This document shows, piece after piece, positions 44,813 to 55,832 of a stretch of 64,000 bases of DNA. The notes under the pieces were generated by a model, which was given only the letters and a program-made list of their open reading frames with translations, ran no database searches and was not told the DNA's origin. The stretch is from Paracamarosporium sp. OC-R06-R3 (Eukaryota; Ascomycota; Dothideomycetes; Pleosporales; Didymosphaeriaceae), in contig JACVRA010000203.1 of assembly GCA_019828545.1 (NCBI GenBank), positions 62,001 through 126,000 on the forward strand, in the 5' to 3' direction. Made by a program: the position numbers and the translations under genes. Each line of letters starts with the position of its first letter. The first letter of the stretch is position 1.

Positions 44813-45592
44813 GCATCGCTCATGAGGGATCTGGGACTGCTTGCGGCGCTATTGACACGGGCTTTTTTTGGATCAAGTGCACGGTGGTTATGCTTCTTGG
44901 GGTGGGGTATGTGTGCTATCTCGGAGCATGTTGTGGATTACAAAGTGGTTGTTGCAGGGTTGGTTACGATGGTGGTGTTGGGAGTAGGAAGGCTGGAATA
45001 GCGTGAGAAGGGGTTTGAAGGGAGTTGATGATGGCAGGGTACCATGGCAGAGTACGTTGGCTTACTGGTAGGAACGGAATAATAGGAGATGGAAACGACG
45101 ATCAGACATATGAAGCTCGTGAGCTTCATGTCCGTAGAGCAGATACAGAGTGTTCCCAAAGAGATCTCATCCGTACAAAGTCGAAATTGCCAACACTCGT
45201 GTACCTAGACATCGTTTACAGTAAGTCACAATCTAACGCGTGGAACGGAGAGGAATTGTAATGTGAACGGACTTTTGAGAGTATCTTGGTGAATAAATGC
45301 CGGAGTATCAAATGTGTAGTATATTGTATGCCAATCAAGAGGTGTCTGCTTTACTAAAAAATATAGGTTGAAGTGAAGAAAGAATGTATAAGAAGGGACT
45401 CGCCACACACTGCACCGGAGACATATTCACATCCTGTACTTGCGTACCACCCAGTTTATCAGTGAAAGGTACCGACTCTTAACAACCTACGATACCTCAA
45501 CGAAGAATCCAGTCGGACATCCGCTCCAATCCTCCATGAAGCTGAGTGTTGTGTCGTTCGAGCAAAGCTGTACACCGATCAGCCGCTATCTT
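44813..45592. other. Intergenic, nothing recognised
   Basis: 780 bp between the possible small membrane protein and the 3' end of the But2-like gene. No supported ORF. Confidence 0.55.
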
Positions 45593-46223
45593 TCAATACC
45601 ATAAAGGGAAACACCGTACCCTTGCGCCCACAGCTAAATAAGTTTGCGACTTGTCGACCCAGCAGCTTCCCGGCTTGGGTTCGTTCAACACATACTTGTT
45701 GCCAGGCACCATAGTCAAATTCACGGCTTCCCATTCGGTTTCTAGCCTAGGCTGCGCATTCCACGTTGTCAGTGCATTAGCACCTTTGTTTACGTACCAT
45801 GAAAAAGAAAAGTGGCCCTCGCCTTGATAAGTGTAGGGCGTGGAGGCGTCGTCAGGCTGAGGGAGGATGAATTCGAGTGCACATTCTTTTCCGGAATAAG
45901 ACGCAGGAATTTGCAGGTTGAAAAGCGTGCTGGAGTGTGTTAGCGAACATACATCGTATGATCAGGAGAACGTACCAGAGATCATCGGGTGTCACGACTG
46001 GCTTTCGGACATAGCCGAGTTGTTTGTCGGGTTCATATGCACTAATGGGCACCATTAATTGAGGGGTGAGGACATTCTTGCTGGAAAATCGTGGGCATTT
46101 AGGTTTGACATTAACAATCTTGATGATTTTGTCGTCGCCTTTGACATTTGCTGCGCTATTAGCGGTACCTTGAAAAGGAATAGCTGCAACTGTAGAAAGG
46201 AATAATGCATAGATGGTCTTCAT
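45593..46223 (-). CDS. Secreted protein with a But2-like domain
   Basis: Two exons: 45976-46223 and 45593-45929, giving 194 aa. The 46-nt intron (GTACGT...CCAG) joins VTPDDL-C-TLFNLQIPASY. The second exon is easy to miss because its frame lacks an ATG. It starts with a signal peptide (MKTIYALFLSTVAAIPF). The mature part shows FILPQPDDAS, YQGEGHFSFSWYV, TTWNAQPRLETEW, MVPGNKYV and KPGSCW, and ends TYLAVGARVRCFPLWY. This recalls secreted fungal proteins with the ubiquitin-3-binding But2 C-terminal domain, which occur outside S. pombe as extracellular proteins. The family assignment is moderate and the function is unknown. Confidence 0.65.
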
Positions 46224-47278
46224 AGTGGGTGAGTGGGCAAGGGTCTTGGAAGTGGGATGTGAGTGCTTGGATACAACACGGTTTAGACAAGCGAGTCACG
46301 TCTGCTTTATACCCCTTAAGTTCCTAGAAAGTATAGATCGTAGAACTTAAGTTTGATACGATGGATAAGATATCCGGTAACTCGGTGGTAGCCCATAGCA
46401 ACTCACTTACAACAATGTCTCATTATGGGGCGACCCATGCTGGCCCAACAACGGGCCCGATCCAGCTGAATATACGCGTGAAGAATTTCAAGGCTAGATG
46501 AGGGACCAATTTAGTGTTTATGTTGTTTATATGTACTCTAGTATCTTGAGAGAGGCTTACAGTATGATGTGGGCTAGAGTAGTTCGAAAGTAGTGACGAA
46601 TGAGACCCACCGGCGACTGAATAGCGTGGGCTTGGACCCAGTCACGAACCCTAAGCTATAAGAACTAACTTTATTCGTTGACACAGAAACAAGAAAAGCA
46701 AACAGATGCTCCACCGAGCTGTTCTTTGACCATGCCTAGGTGATCATTTTCCACAGCGCTGGCTGTAACGTTGCTCTCAACAGATATTCGAAACCGAGCC
46801 CTCTCCGAGGACAGCCGCAAAATTGGACTCATCACTGCTAACTTCTTCGTGGACCGAGCAAATATCTACAACACAGGCTCCCCACTCATTTTTGACAATG
46901 TTCTCTTCCACCGATGTTTAAATCTGCCTGCGTGCAGGATAGTCTTCGGTCAAGAGTGATCCTCGCAATTTTGACTCTAGCATTTAAAATGCTACTATCG
47001 TGTCAAGGTCTCTATTGGTACTTATGAATTGATCCTATGCGTTAAATCAGAGACTCTCAACGATTGGAAAACCGACCCCCAACACATGAGAGCTACATAG
47101 TTGAGTTGCTTGCCGCGTTGTGATTGGCTAGTATTGGACGCTAACTGCATTAGGATAAACTCAACGCTAAGATTTCGAGCGGTGAAACGATGCGCCGAGG
47201 TCTGGAAATTTTCGGATTCTGCAAAAGTTAAACGCAGCGTAAACAAAGCGCGGTCCTACTTTTTCAGGATCTCATAAT
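46224..47278. other. Intergenic, nothing recognised
   Basis: 1.05 kb between the divergent But2-like and NOP4 genes. Short frames only. It should hold both promoters. Confidence 0.6.
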
Positions 47279-49516
47279 ATGGCACCCCGCAGGAAACGAC
47301 AGCGACTCTCGGAAGACGGCACTTCAGCCACGACGGCTCTCGCAGACGCCGACGAGCCCACTCACACTGCGACCAAACCTACCCAGTCGCGCAAACAGCT
47401 CTTCGTTCGCTCACTCGCGCCGTCTGTAACCACGGAAGATCTCACCGATTTCTTCTCCGAGAACTATCCTATCAAATATGCTCTCGTTGTGCTCGATAAG
47501 GAAACAAAGGCTTCGAAGGGCTATGGCTTCGTCACCTTCGCCGATGCTGAAGATGCGCAACGCGCGAAAGAAGAACTCGATGGATCAGATTTACAAGGGA
47601 AGAAGATCAAGGTGGAGGTTGCAGAAGTGCGTCACCGCGACACGGATACCGCTGCGCCTGGCGTGTCTGCGGGCGCAAGAGCGAAGGCAGAGCGTGAGCA
47701 AGCGATGAAGGAGAACCAGGCTCCGAAGCTTATTGTGCGGAACTTGCCGTGGAGCATTAAAACGCCTGAGCAGCTGCAGAAGCTGTTCTTGAGCTATGGA
47801 AAGGTGCACTTTACGAAATTGCCTAAGAAGCCAAGCGGAGAGCTGCGGGGCTTTGGATTCGTGGCGCTGAGAGGAAAGAGAAATGCGGAGAAGGCTATGG
47901 AGGAGCTGAATGGGAAAGAGGTGGACGGTAGGCAGATTGCGGTGGATTGGGCGGTGGACAAAGAAGCTTGGCAAGATCTGCAGAAGCAGCTGGATGATGA
48001 AGAGATCAGACAAAATGATGATGCTAAGGGCGAGAAGATGGACCAGGACGCGGACGAGGCCGAAGACGACGATGATACCGCCTCTGCTGAAGGCTCTGAT
48101 TCCGAGGAGGAAGACGCCGACAGCGACAATGACGAGGAAGATAGCAACACCGATTACGAAGACGTTTCCGACAGCGACGAAGAAGGTGGGATAGCGATAG
48201 AGGACACTAAGCCTAGGGCTCCCGACTACACTGTCTTCATCCGCAATCTTCCCTTTACAGCAGACGATGATAGCGTCTTCGAGCACTTCAAGCAATTCGG
48301 ACCGATCGCATATGCCCGTGTCGTCCTCGACCACGAAACTGAACGACCAAAGGGCACCGGCTTCGTACGCTTTTATAAGGAAGAGGATATGATCAACTGC
48401 CTGAAGGGTGTTCCGTCTACGAAACTGCAACGAGTAACTGCTGATCGGAGAGACGGCACACAGATCACTATCGCACACTCCGTCCTCGAGAATGAAGATG
48501 CCGACCCAACAGGTCGCTATACAATGGATGGCCGCGTCCTCCAGATCTCCCGCGCCGTCGATAAAACCGAAGCTACGCGTCTCACTGCTGAAGGGCAAGC
48601 CTCGCGCTTCAATCGTGACAAGGACAAGCGCCGCCTATACCTTCTTTCTGAGGGTACCATCGACACCAAATCACCGTTATACCAGAAATTATCCCCCTCT
48701 GAGATCACAATGCGCCAAGAAAGCGCAACTCAACGCCGCAAGCAAATCGAAAAGAATCCTGCACTTCATCTCTCGCTTACTCGTCTCGCAGTGCGCAACA
48801 TCCCTCGCAGCATCACATCTAAAGACCTCAAGGCTCTCGCTCGCCAGGCTATCGTTGGCTTCGCCGCCGACGCCAAAGAAGGGAAGCGACAGCGCCTGTC
48901 CGCCGAGGAACTCGCACGTGGCGGCGATGCCATGCTCGCTGCTGAGAAGGCGAGGAAGCGTATGGGTAAAGGCATTGTTAAGCAGGCCAAGGTTGTCTTT
49001 GAGACGTCTGCTGGAAGTAAGATAACGGAGGAAAGCGGTGCTGGTCGGAGCCGCGGGTATGGCTTCATTGAGTATTACACACACCGCAGTGCGCTTATGG
49101 GGCTGCGCTGGCTTAATGGGCATGCCGTCGACTACAAAACCAAAGAAACACAACCAAAAAGCAAGAAATTGGCAAAAGAGGATCTGCAGGACAAGAAGAA
49201 GAGACTCATTGTTGAGTTTGCTATTGAGAACGCAAATGTTGTTGCGAGGCGCTCGGATCGGGAGAGCAAGGCTAAGGATCCTAAGCCGATCGACAAAGAC
49301 GAGGAGAAGGAAAAGGCTGATTCGGGTCGCGATCGGAAGGGCAGCAAGAAGAGGAAACGTGAGTCGGGTGTCGGACGTGGAAAAGTCCAGGGATCGGGCG
49401 CGGATGCAGGTGAAGATCCTGCGAAGAGCAAGCTTGATGCTAAGGCTAAACAGCGTGCGCAAATTATTCAGAAGAAACGGCAGGCGAGAAGGACGAGGAA
49501 ACAGGGCAAAGTGTAA
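47279..49516 (+). CDS. NOP4: Nucleolar RNA-binding protein Nop4 (RBM28-like), four RRMs
   Basis: Single exon, 745 aa, ATG at 47279. Four RNA-recognition motifs: RRM1 (about 40-118; QLFVRSLAPSV, KGYGFVTF), RRM2 (about 148-225; LIVRNLPWSI, RGFGFVAL), RRM3 (about 317-405; VFIRNLPFTADD, KGTGFVRF), RRM4 (about 500-625; LAVRNIPRSI, RGYGFIEY). A very acidic linker (about residues 240-300) separates RRM2 and RRM3, and the C-terminus is Lys/Arg-rich (KGSKKRKRESG, ending ARRTRKQGKV). The layout is that of yeast Nop4, which assembles the 60S pre-ribosome in the nucleolus. It is long and intronless. Confidence 0.95.
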   Translation: MAPRRKRQRLSEDGTSATTALADADEPTHTATKPTQSRKQLFVRSLAPSVTTEDLTDFFSENYPIKYALVVLDKETKASKGYGFVTFADAEDAQRAKEELDGSDLQGKKIKVEVAEVRHRDTDTAAPGVSAGARAKAEREQAMKENQAPKLIVRNLPWSIKTPEQLQKLFLSYGKVHFTKLPKKPSGELRGFGFVALRGKRNAEKAMEELNGKEVDGRQIAVDWAVDKEAWQDLQKQLDDEEIRQNDDAKGEKMDQDADEAEDDDDTASAEGSDSEEEDADSDNDEEDSNTDYEDVSDSDEEGGIAIEDTKPRAPDYTVFIRNLPFTADDDSVFEHFKQFGPIAYARVVLDHETERPKGTGFVRFYKEEDMINCLKGVPSTKLQRVTADRRDGTQITIAHSVLENEDADPTGRYTMDGRVLQISRAVDKTEATRLTAEGQASRFNRDKDKRRLYLLSEGTIDTKSPLYQKLSPSEITMRQESATQRRKQIEKNPALHLSLTRLAVRNIPRSITSKDLKALARQAIVGFAADAKEGKRQRLSAEELARGGDAMLAAEKARKRMGKGIVKQAKVVFETSAGSKITEESGAGRSRGYGFIEYYTHRSALMGLRWLNGHAVDYKTKETQPKSKKLAKEDLQDKKKRLIVEFAIENANVVARRSDRESKAKDPKPIDKDEEKEKADSGRDRKGSKKRKRESGVGRGKVQGSGADAGEDPAKSKLDAKAKQRAQIIQKKRQARRTRKQGKV

Positions 49517-52500
49517 CATTGATAGGCAAACAATTCCACAGACTTCTATGCTGCGATACGTACGTGTATAGATTCGGTATTCCAATCAACCCCGGCATTA
49601 CTTCTTGGACCCGGAACTCGGATCACGAGTCCTGGCTCTTTCCAGACGTGGAAGCGTGTGGGAACACACATGGCTTGATCCTTATCTCCTATGGGAATAG
49701 CGCTGCAAGCTGATGATAACACATGTAGGGGTCTAGCATATGAACAACTTTCAGGCTTCTGGGGTTGTCAAAGTAGCTTGGCGATGCGGATACTCTCCAT
49801 GGGTGTTCGTTGCCTACGTACGCGGATTTTACTCTTTGACTCATGCAAGCTGCAACGTTGCTCGTACACGGGGCCAATGACGCGTTGTCCGTAATTGCTG
49901 CCGTGTCACGTCTGTGTGTGGCCAGCAGCAAAACTTGAAAGCGAGAGCAGCGAGACTCAGAAGTTGGCACACAACACGAGAAAACATGGCCAAGTGACGT
50001 CTCTCGAATGTAGTTGATCATCAGCCGGACAAAAGGATCCACGGATGACTCCCCGCTTCCCTTCACCTTTCTTTTGGGAATCACGACATATCCGCAATAT
50101 GATAGTATGCATGAATGGTAACGGGAATGCTATCGTGCAGTTTGTGGTGCGTGGATCAAGGAAGGTGGCCCGAATATCTGCAAAGAGATTCCGATGCGTA
50201 GGTGTTTGCTGTTAAGAGATGGAAGACAGCATAGGATGTGAGGCTTGTCACAGATTTGTGAAGCCTTGCATGAGTCAATGACCTGTTGGCAGCTGACCAA
50301 ATTGGTTGGGCCAAAGACGCTGTCATGTGTGGAGTGTGGGTGCAACAATAAGCAGCTCGCAGCTTCAAGTTCATCTTCGCACATTCCGATTGATTATGCT
50401 GGGCTGCCCAATAATGAGCGAAGCTGTCGACGTGCAGACACTAGTACGGTCCATACGGCTGCTTGGCAACCTGCATCCCCGGTTAACTCTTAAGATCGAA
50501 CCGTATTCATGCACTTAGACACTCTAAAGTTTGACGCCATGAATGATCGGGGTTATTCTTTGTGTATCGAGGATGCTTCACTATGCCGCTTGGAAAGTCG
50601 TTAGACATGGATGGATCCACGGCGCTGCGCATCAAGACATCGATTATTACGCCTAAATCGCACGCGTAGTAATCATAGCTGATTCAGGTTGAATTTTTTG
50701 TGTCTTTTAGTGTGTGACCAGAAGATGAAGCTCATCTGCCAGACAACGGTCGACCGTGGCAGTCCCCTGTTGAGCGATCCTGACTGTCTTACGGCAGGAT
50801 TGTGGACATCTGTTGGTGTGACTCCAGACGAGCTGTGGATGCATAAGCGATTGGTAGCCAATGGCATCATACTTGCAATATCAAGATACGAGTGCAGCGT
50901 GGGGTGCGACACACGAGCCCGTAATGCAAAAGACCACGACCGATTCGTGCGTGACGCATGTGACGCAGCATATCATTTCACGGGTCATTCATCAACAAGG
51001 GTGATTTTCGTTTCGTAGGAAGGTAGCTAGATAGCCACCTTCGCTCAATACTAGACTTGCACTATGTAAATCAAACCACTTAAGGCGGAGATGGATGGCG
51101 TCATTTTTTTTAAAGTTTTCAAGACGACTTCAAGTGACCAAAATGTGCCAGGTATGGATGCATTGAAGGAAGCACCTTCATCGCGGACTTCTTCGGATTC
51201 TCGATAAGCTTCCGCGTCCCGGCAATGGTAACGTTTCCTAAAATGTTTCCGGATCTAATGATTTGTTACTCGAGTCTTGTCCTACCACCATTGTCGGCGG
51301 TAGCGGCACACCCCTCTAAAATCCCTCACAGAGGCTTGGAAGGCTTCCTTTAGCCTTAGAAGTAGGCTACAAGAAGATGAAGAGTGTACCGCATTGGCCG
51401 TCTTTGGTGGCTGGTGCATTAGTCTATGAAGGTGTGTTATGCTCGTTGCGCTCACCGACGTCGGTGGTCGGCGGTCGGCGTATAGAGTTTTTGCATTACG
51501 GAGATGTCTCCAAAACGGCAGTATACATCGCCAACTCAAACTCCACCTTGACGTACAAACTATTTACCTAGAATATGACGAAATATTTACTGCTGCATTA
51601 CGAGAGTTCAAGTAGTTCATGCGAACACGATTAACATAAATCCCCTCTTGATAGCTCTGAGGCCATACTGAATCGGAAACTCATCTAACATCAGAGCAAT
51701 AGGGCCTCTGCATGAATTAGCCTTTTATTCAAACCCACACTAGGAAGATCTTTCTACCGGGGCAGGCTTCCCCCTGTTAGGCTCTGTAGCACTACTGCAG
51801 GGCTGCACTTCAAATAGCCCCTGTGGGACATGCTGCTGCAAGGCGTCAAGCCTGATTCAGTGAGCTGCACTTCCAAGAGACCCACTGACCCAATATTATC
51901 CCATTTTTGGCCGTGACCGTCGAGTTTAAGGTGGTAGAATCGTTTCATTTGTGTAGCTAGCGACGTTTATGGGTTGTTGAAGAAATCATTGCACCTAGTC
52001 AACATCATCTATGAAAATTGATTAAATTCTTTCGGGAGTTAGACTCAGAATTAACATGGTCTAGGTTTATAGATGTGATATGAATAGATAGTGATAGCAT
52101 GCTGGAAATTCTGAGCTTGTGGTGAAGGGTGGGTTTTGAGAGAACGATGAACTGGAAAGTAAATTTTGTATGAAATCCTTGTTGAACGTTTCTTTGAAGG
52201 CCCCGTAAAGTTATAAGGAGGGAAAGGCACTTTCAACAAAGATGGTCATGCTGGACACATCCTGACATGAATTTTCATCTGTAAACCCAGCCAATGATGA
52301 AGTGACAATGTGCGGGCCGTCCCGCTGATACAATCTATTCTGACCTCAGGGGAACACGGATGTCCAGTGTGATGTATCATTTTGATACAAGTGCAACTAT
52401 TGTTGTGTCTATGTTACGTTGGAAATGCTACGTGACACTTTCTTATGCCAAAGCGGTTAGTGGGATGATGCGACAGCAAGCCACGTTCACGCGCCGGGGA

Positions 52501-53902
52501 ATATGTCACATGTGTAAATTTTGCGCTTTTTATCGCGTAGAATATTTGATACAATACTAAACGTGTATGTGACTACAAACCCTCGGTAGCGTGGTTGAAA
52601 TGTTCCAGCGTGCAGCGCAGATCAAGAAAAGAAAATCTGGATTGTTCATTGGTAATGCTTCTATAAGATAACTTTACCACTTGAGAAATGGAAGGGCGTT
52701 GCTCAGAGATCCGGATATTGAGATCCATGGACATAGAACAGGATTTGAGAACTCGACGACTCGTCAATTTAGGACTGAGCTGCCAGCTCCGCATTTTATT
52801 ATCTAGTTGTTGGGGCTGGACGGTTTACTTTCACGTACCAAGATGCAAATCATTTGATATGACGCAGCTCAAAGCTCATACATGTGCGTGCGTCTCAGAG
52901 CCTTTAGCTTGTGTTACACTGGATGAAGGACCCACATGTGTGCATGTATCTGACAAGGGGGTATCCGGGGAAGTGGAAAACATTCCGTGCGCGCCACGTT
53001 CTCCCAGCACTAATACTTTTCAACATCGGTATGTGAACGGTGCTGTTCAGAAAAGACTGCATGCCGACATTTCTTGCGTTATACACATATGTACGAGGCA
53101 CATGTGAATGACTCTTGTCCGTATATGATAGGAAACATCTGCATGAAGCGTTACGGGACTGCTCCCTGTCATGATGAAGTGTCCGGGAGAAAAGCTGCAA
53201 TATTCGGCTTTAGAGCTAAGAGCATATCACCAAGATTCGGGGCTGCGGTTCGTGAACAATATCGACCGATAGATGTATGTATCTCGAACATCCACAGATC
53301 GCAGCCTCATCCAATTCTCGGCCTGGGCCCCTAAACATCTACTGCAATGCCTACAAGTCAACATGGATGGCTCTGTCGATAAACTCAGGAGATTGGTCAC
53401 GAGCTACTTGTATAGGCTAGGATGAGGGTACACATACTCCCGGGGTGGACAGGGGAGGTCACCCATTCGGTACCGTGCCAACCAAATATATTAACACACT
53501 GCCATGGGATTCACTTGGATTTCGGAATGTAGGCTTCAAATCACGGAGGGCGCTTCCGGTAGGAGCACGAATAGGAAGCAGATGTAACGCACCTAGGACC
53601 GTGAATGGAATGCAATAGTGCGGCTCCCGCGTCCACGATATATTGTCCTTATCGTCGTACTGCAGAGTGGAGGAGGTATAAAGAAATGGTACATTTCTAA
53701 GGGAGCGCAATCTCGGACTTACCCAAAATTTTCAATCCCACAAAGCTCCACGTTCGTAACCACAGCGCCTGTGTCTGGTACCCTGCAAATTGCGTAGAAA
53801 GCTTATTGGAAAGCCACATCTACACAAAACTATCAGCGTAAGTAGCCTTGCCAGGCTCCACTATTGGCAGTTAACTTACAAGACGGCAGCTCGTTACCAA
53901 GA
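49517..53902. other. 4.4 kb stretch without recognisable gene
   Basis: Between NOP4 and the small Cys/His-rich protein. The longest frame (52688-53107, plus strand) has no family likeness. Small repeats of GCTGCACTTC type occur at about 51800-51880. The composition is normal rather than RIP-like. It could hold decayed elements too far gone to name, or a non-coding transcript. Confidence 0.5.
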
Positions 53903-54121
53903 ATGTGCTTTTACGAGAAAATTCACTTCGTGCGATGTGGCCACGAGGGCAAACGTCGCATTCAATATTGTCATTTCGCTCGCAACGATCCTAATCATCA
54001 ATGCTTTGGCTCCTGGAACATCAAACGAGAATGGGAGCAGCACGAGGTAGAGTGCGACAAGTGCATCGAGTCGAGACAAGCAGTCCAACAGCAACGCGAC
54101 GCCTCAGTAAATTCTCAATAG
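53903..54121 (+). CDS. Small Cys/His-rich protein, probable metal binder
   Basis: 72 aa, single exon, ATG at 53903. Sequence features: MCFYEKIHFVRCGHEG, then CHFARNDPNHQCFGSW, then EWEQHEVECDKCIE. Cys and His occur in pairs of the kind that bind zinc, and the pattern (RCGH, YCHFARNDP.H.CFG.W, CD.C) recalls a family of short uncharacterised ascomycete proteins. The reading frame continues upstream without an ATG. Function is not known. Confidence 0.55.
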   Translation: MCFYEKIHFVRCGHEGKRRIQYCHFARNDPNHQCFGSWNIKREWEQHEVECDKCIESRQAVQQQRDASVNSQ

Positions 54122-54797
54122 TGGTATATGAGCATACAGTCCAACTGTTGGTCTTACTTCTGGTGTTTTGGATGACTTTTTGTGTTTTGGACGAGCATTG
54201 GTTTCGGAAATGGACTCAATGACCGGCTGGTAGCTTTTGTGTGTAACGGCCTCACGTATGGACCTGCGGTATTTGGTGCGAGCCTTAGGGGCATTTTCCT
54301 GATTACGTTTCTCTTTGACGCCAATATGTTATCTCGCATATAAAGGTAGAGAAGCCGCTTGGGCGGTTTCATGGGCCACAAGCCCGTTTTAATAGAAGCG
54401 CATTATTTGTAAAAACTTTCACAGATGTACTTGCAACGCGCGACATGTGCTCGAATACACTGCGATTATCTGGGTCGACTTATAGGTGCGCACCAAGGTG
54501 TAGCTGCACAGGGTTTGTATTAGTGGAGCCACGCTAGAAGACCATTCTTGCTTCCGACAGAGGGTGTGGGCGTTGTGAAGGTATTGTTATTGATGGTTCC
54601 TCGCTTCTACATGTCACAAAAACTAGCATGCAACACCCTTGATGCAGGGTGTTGTGCTCCCAACACTTGCAATCGTACAATATAGCTACTGTTTAAGTGC
54701 ATTATGTTGAATAGACAATGAACGGGTGACTTAAATGAGATCTAGGCATCGTGATGAATTCATAATTGACATGTAGGACATGATCTCCATGATTATG
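54122..54797. other. Intergenic, nothing recognised
   Basis: 676 bp between the convergent small Cys/His-rich gene and the cytochrome b5-like gene. Contains a short imperfect palindrome CAACACCCTTGATGCAGGGTGTTG at about 54632-54655. Confidence 0.5.
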
Positions 54798-55371
54798 CTA
54801 TAGGCTCGCATTTTTCTCGGACTGAAGCCGCCCAACGATATTGTATCGCTTCGAGAAAAAAGTGTGCCAGTCATTGAGGACTTGGACTTTATCCTCGGCA
54901 AGGTCAGAGTAGTCTGAAATGCAGTCTTCCGGTTTGAGTGAGGACAACCCAAGCGCGCGATTTGGCTCCTTTCCGGTGAAAACTATACGTTTTTTGCATC
55001 AGCACAGCACAAAGGACATATGTTACACCCAATGTATGGACAAGGCATGTTTACCATGGTAGTTCTTCCCTGGTGCGTATGTGTCTTTGCCGCTCACATC
55101 AAAGACATCGCCCTAATTATTGGTGAGTAGTCGAACAACATAGTCTGAGAGGCCTGGCAACTTGCCTTGATGGCCACTAAAGTAGGAAACCCATCGTTTG
55201 TGCCTATTAATCATCTGTCAGCTCACCGTCGCGCAGTAAAATCGAGAATATCGCACCGTCGCATTTCGCAAGGTAATCACGAGTGACGACATCATCTTTT
55301 GGTGGAGCGAGTTCCACGGCCTGTTTCGGAGCAAATCTCTCCTTCTGCTGTGGAGCTGAGCTATCGGCCAT
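54798..55371 (-). CDS. Cytochrome b5-fold heme/steroid-binding protein (Dap1/PGRMC-like)
   Basis: Four exons: 55257-55371, 55166-55203, 55055-55112 and 54798-54982, giving 131 aa; phases agree. The join reads YLAKCDG-TNDGFPTLVAIK-GDVFDVSGKDTYAPGKNYH-VFTGKEPNRALGLSS. It shows the MAPR-family marks: DVFDVSG, YAPGKNYHVF (Tyr in place of the usual b5 heme His) and WHTFFSKRYNIVG. Yeast Dap1 supports the sterol P450 Erg11 through heme binding. No membrane helix is seen, so it should be soluble like Dap1. The second intron (55113-55165) has a GC donor (GCAAGT). The first intron's GTGCGA donor is unusual. Most of the coding exons are too short to stand out alone. Confidence 0.85.
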
Positions 55372-55832
55372 GATGGATGATGAGTGGGTAAGAGTGGATG
55401 GTGATTCAAATGTTGTTGTGTCAGGCTGTACAGTGCGCGACGCATCGCGAGTCCGGGAGGTGGGGTTTTCGCGCTAAGCCTTTTCCGCTACCGCGCTCTT
55501 GCGCCATCTTCAGCGCTTCCAGATAGGTATTACATTTATGCTTGCTCTGCGTTTATTTGCAACCACTCTATACATGCAAGACGTAAGATAGAACCCAATA
55601 GATCGAGACTACTTAGGAAGTATATACTTCTAAGATCCGCCATCCTACTGTTCGCTTACCGGTCTCCCCTTCGTATAGAATTGGACTTTGCCGTGATCTT
55701 CAGTGTGATTCAAGTACTTCTTTACGCTACACTGATATTAAGAGATACACGAGTTTATTACCTACAGTTGACAGACCTTCAACCCGAGCCTATCGATATT
55801 CCCACCTCCAGACCGTGTGCTGGTCACACCGT

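Noticed and set aside
47591..48598. 335-aa open frame on the minus strand within NOP4
   Set aside because: It is the antisense shadow of the acidic and basic codon runs in NOP4; no family likeness and no promoter room.
48689..49585. 298-aa minus-strand frame over the NOP4 3' half
   Set aside because: Same reason: a shadow of a long intronless gene with strong codon bias.
52688..53107. 139-aa plus-strand frame
   Set aside because: No domain, no codon pattern of a gene and no splice-consistent extension; probably chance.
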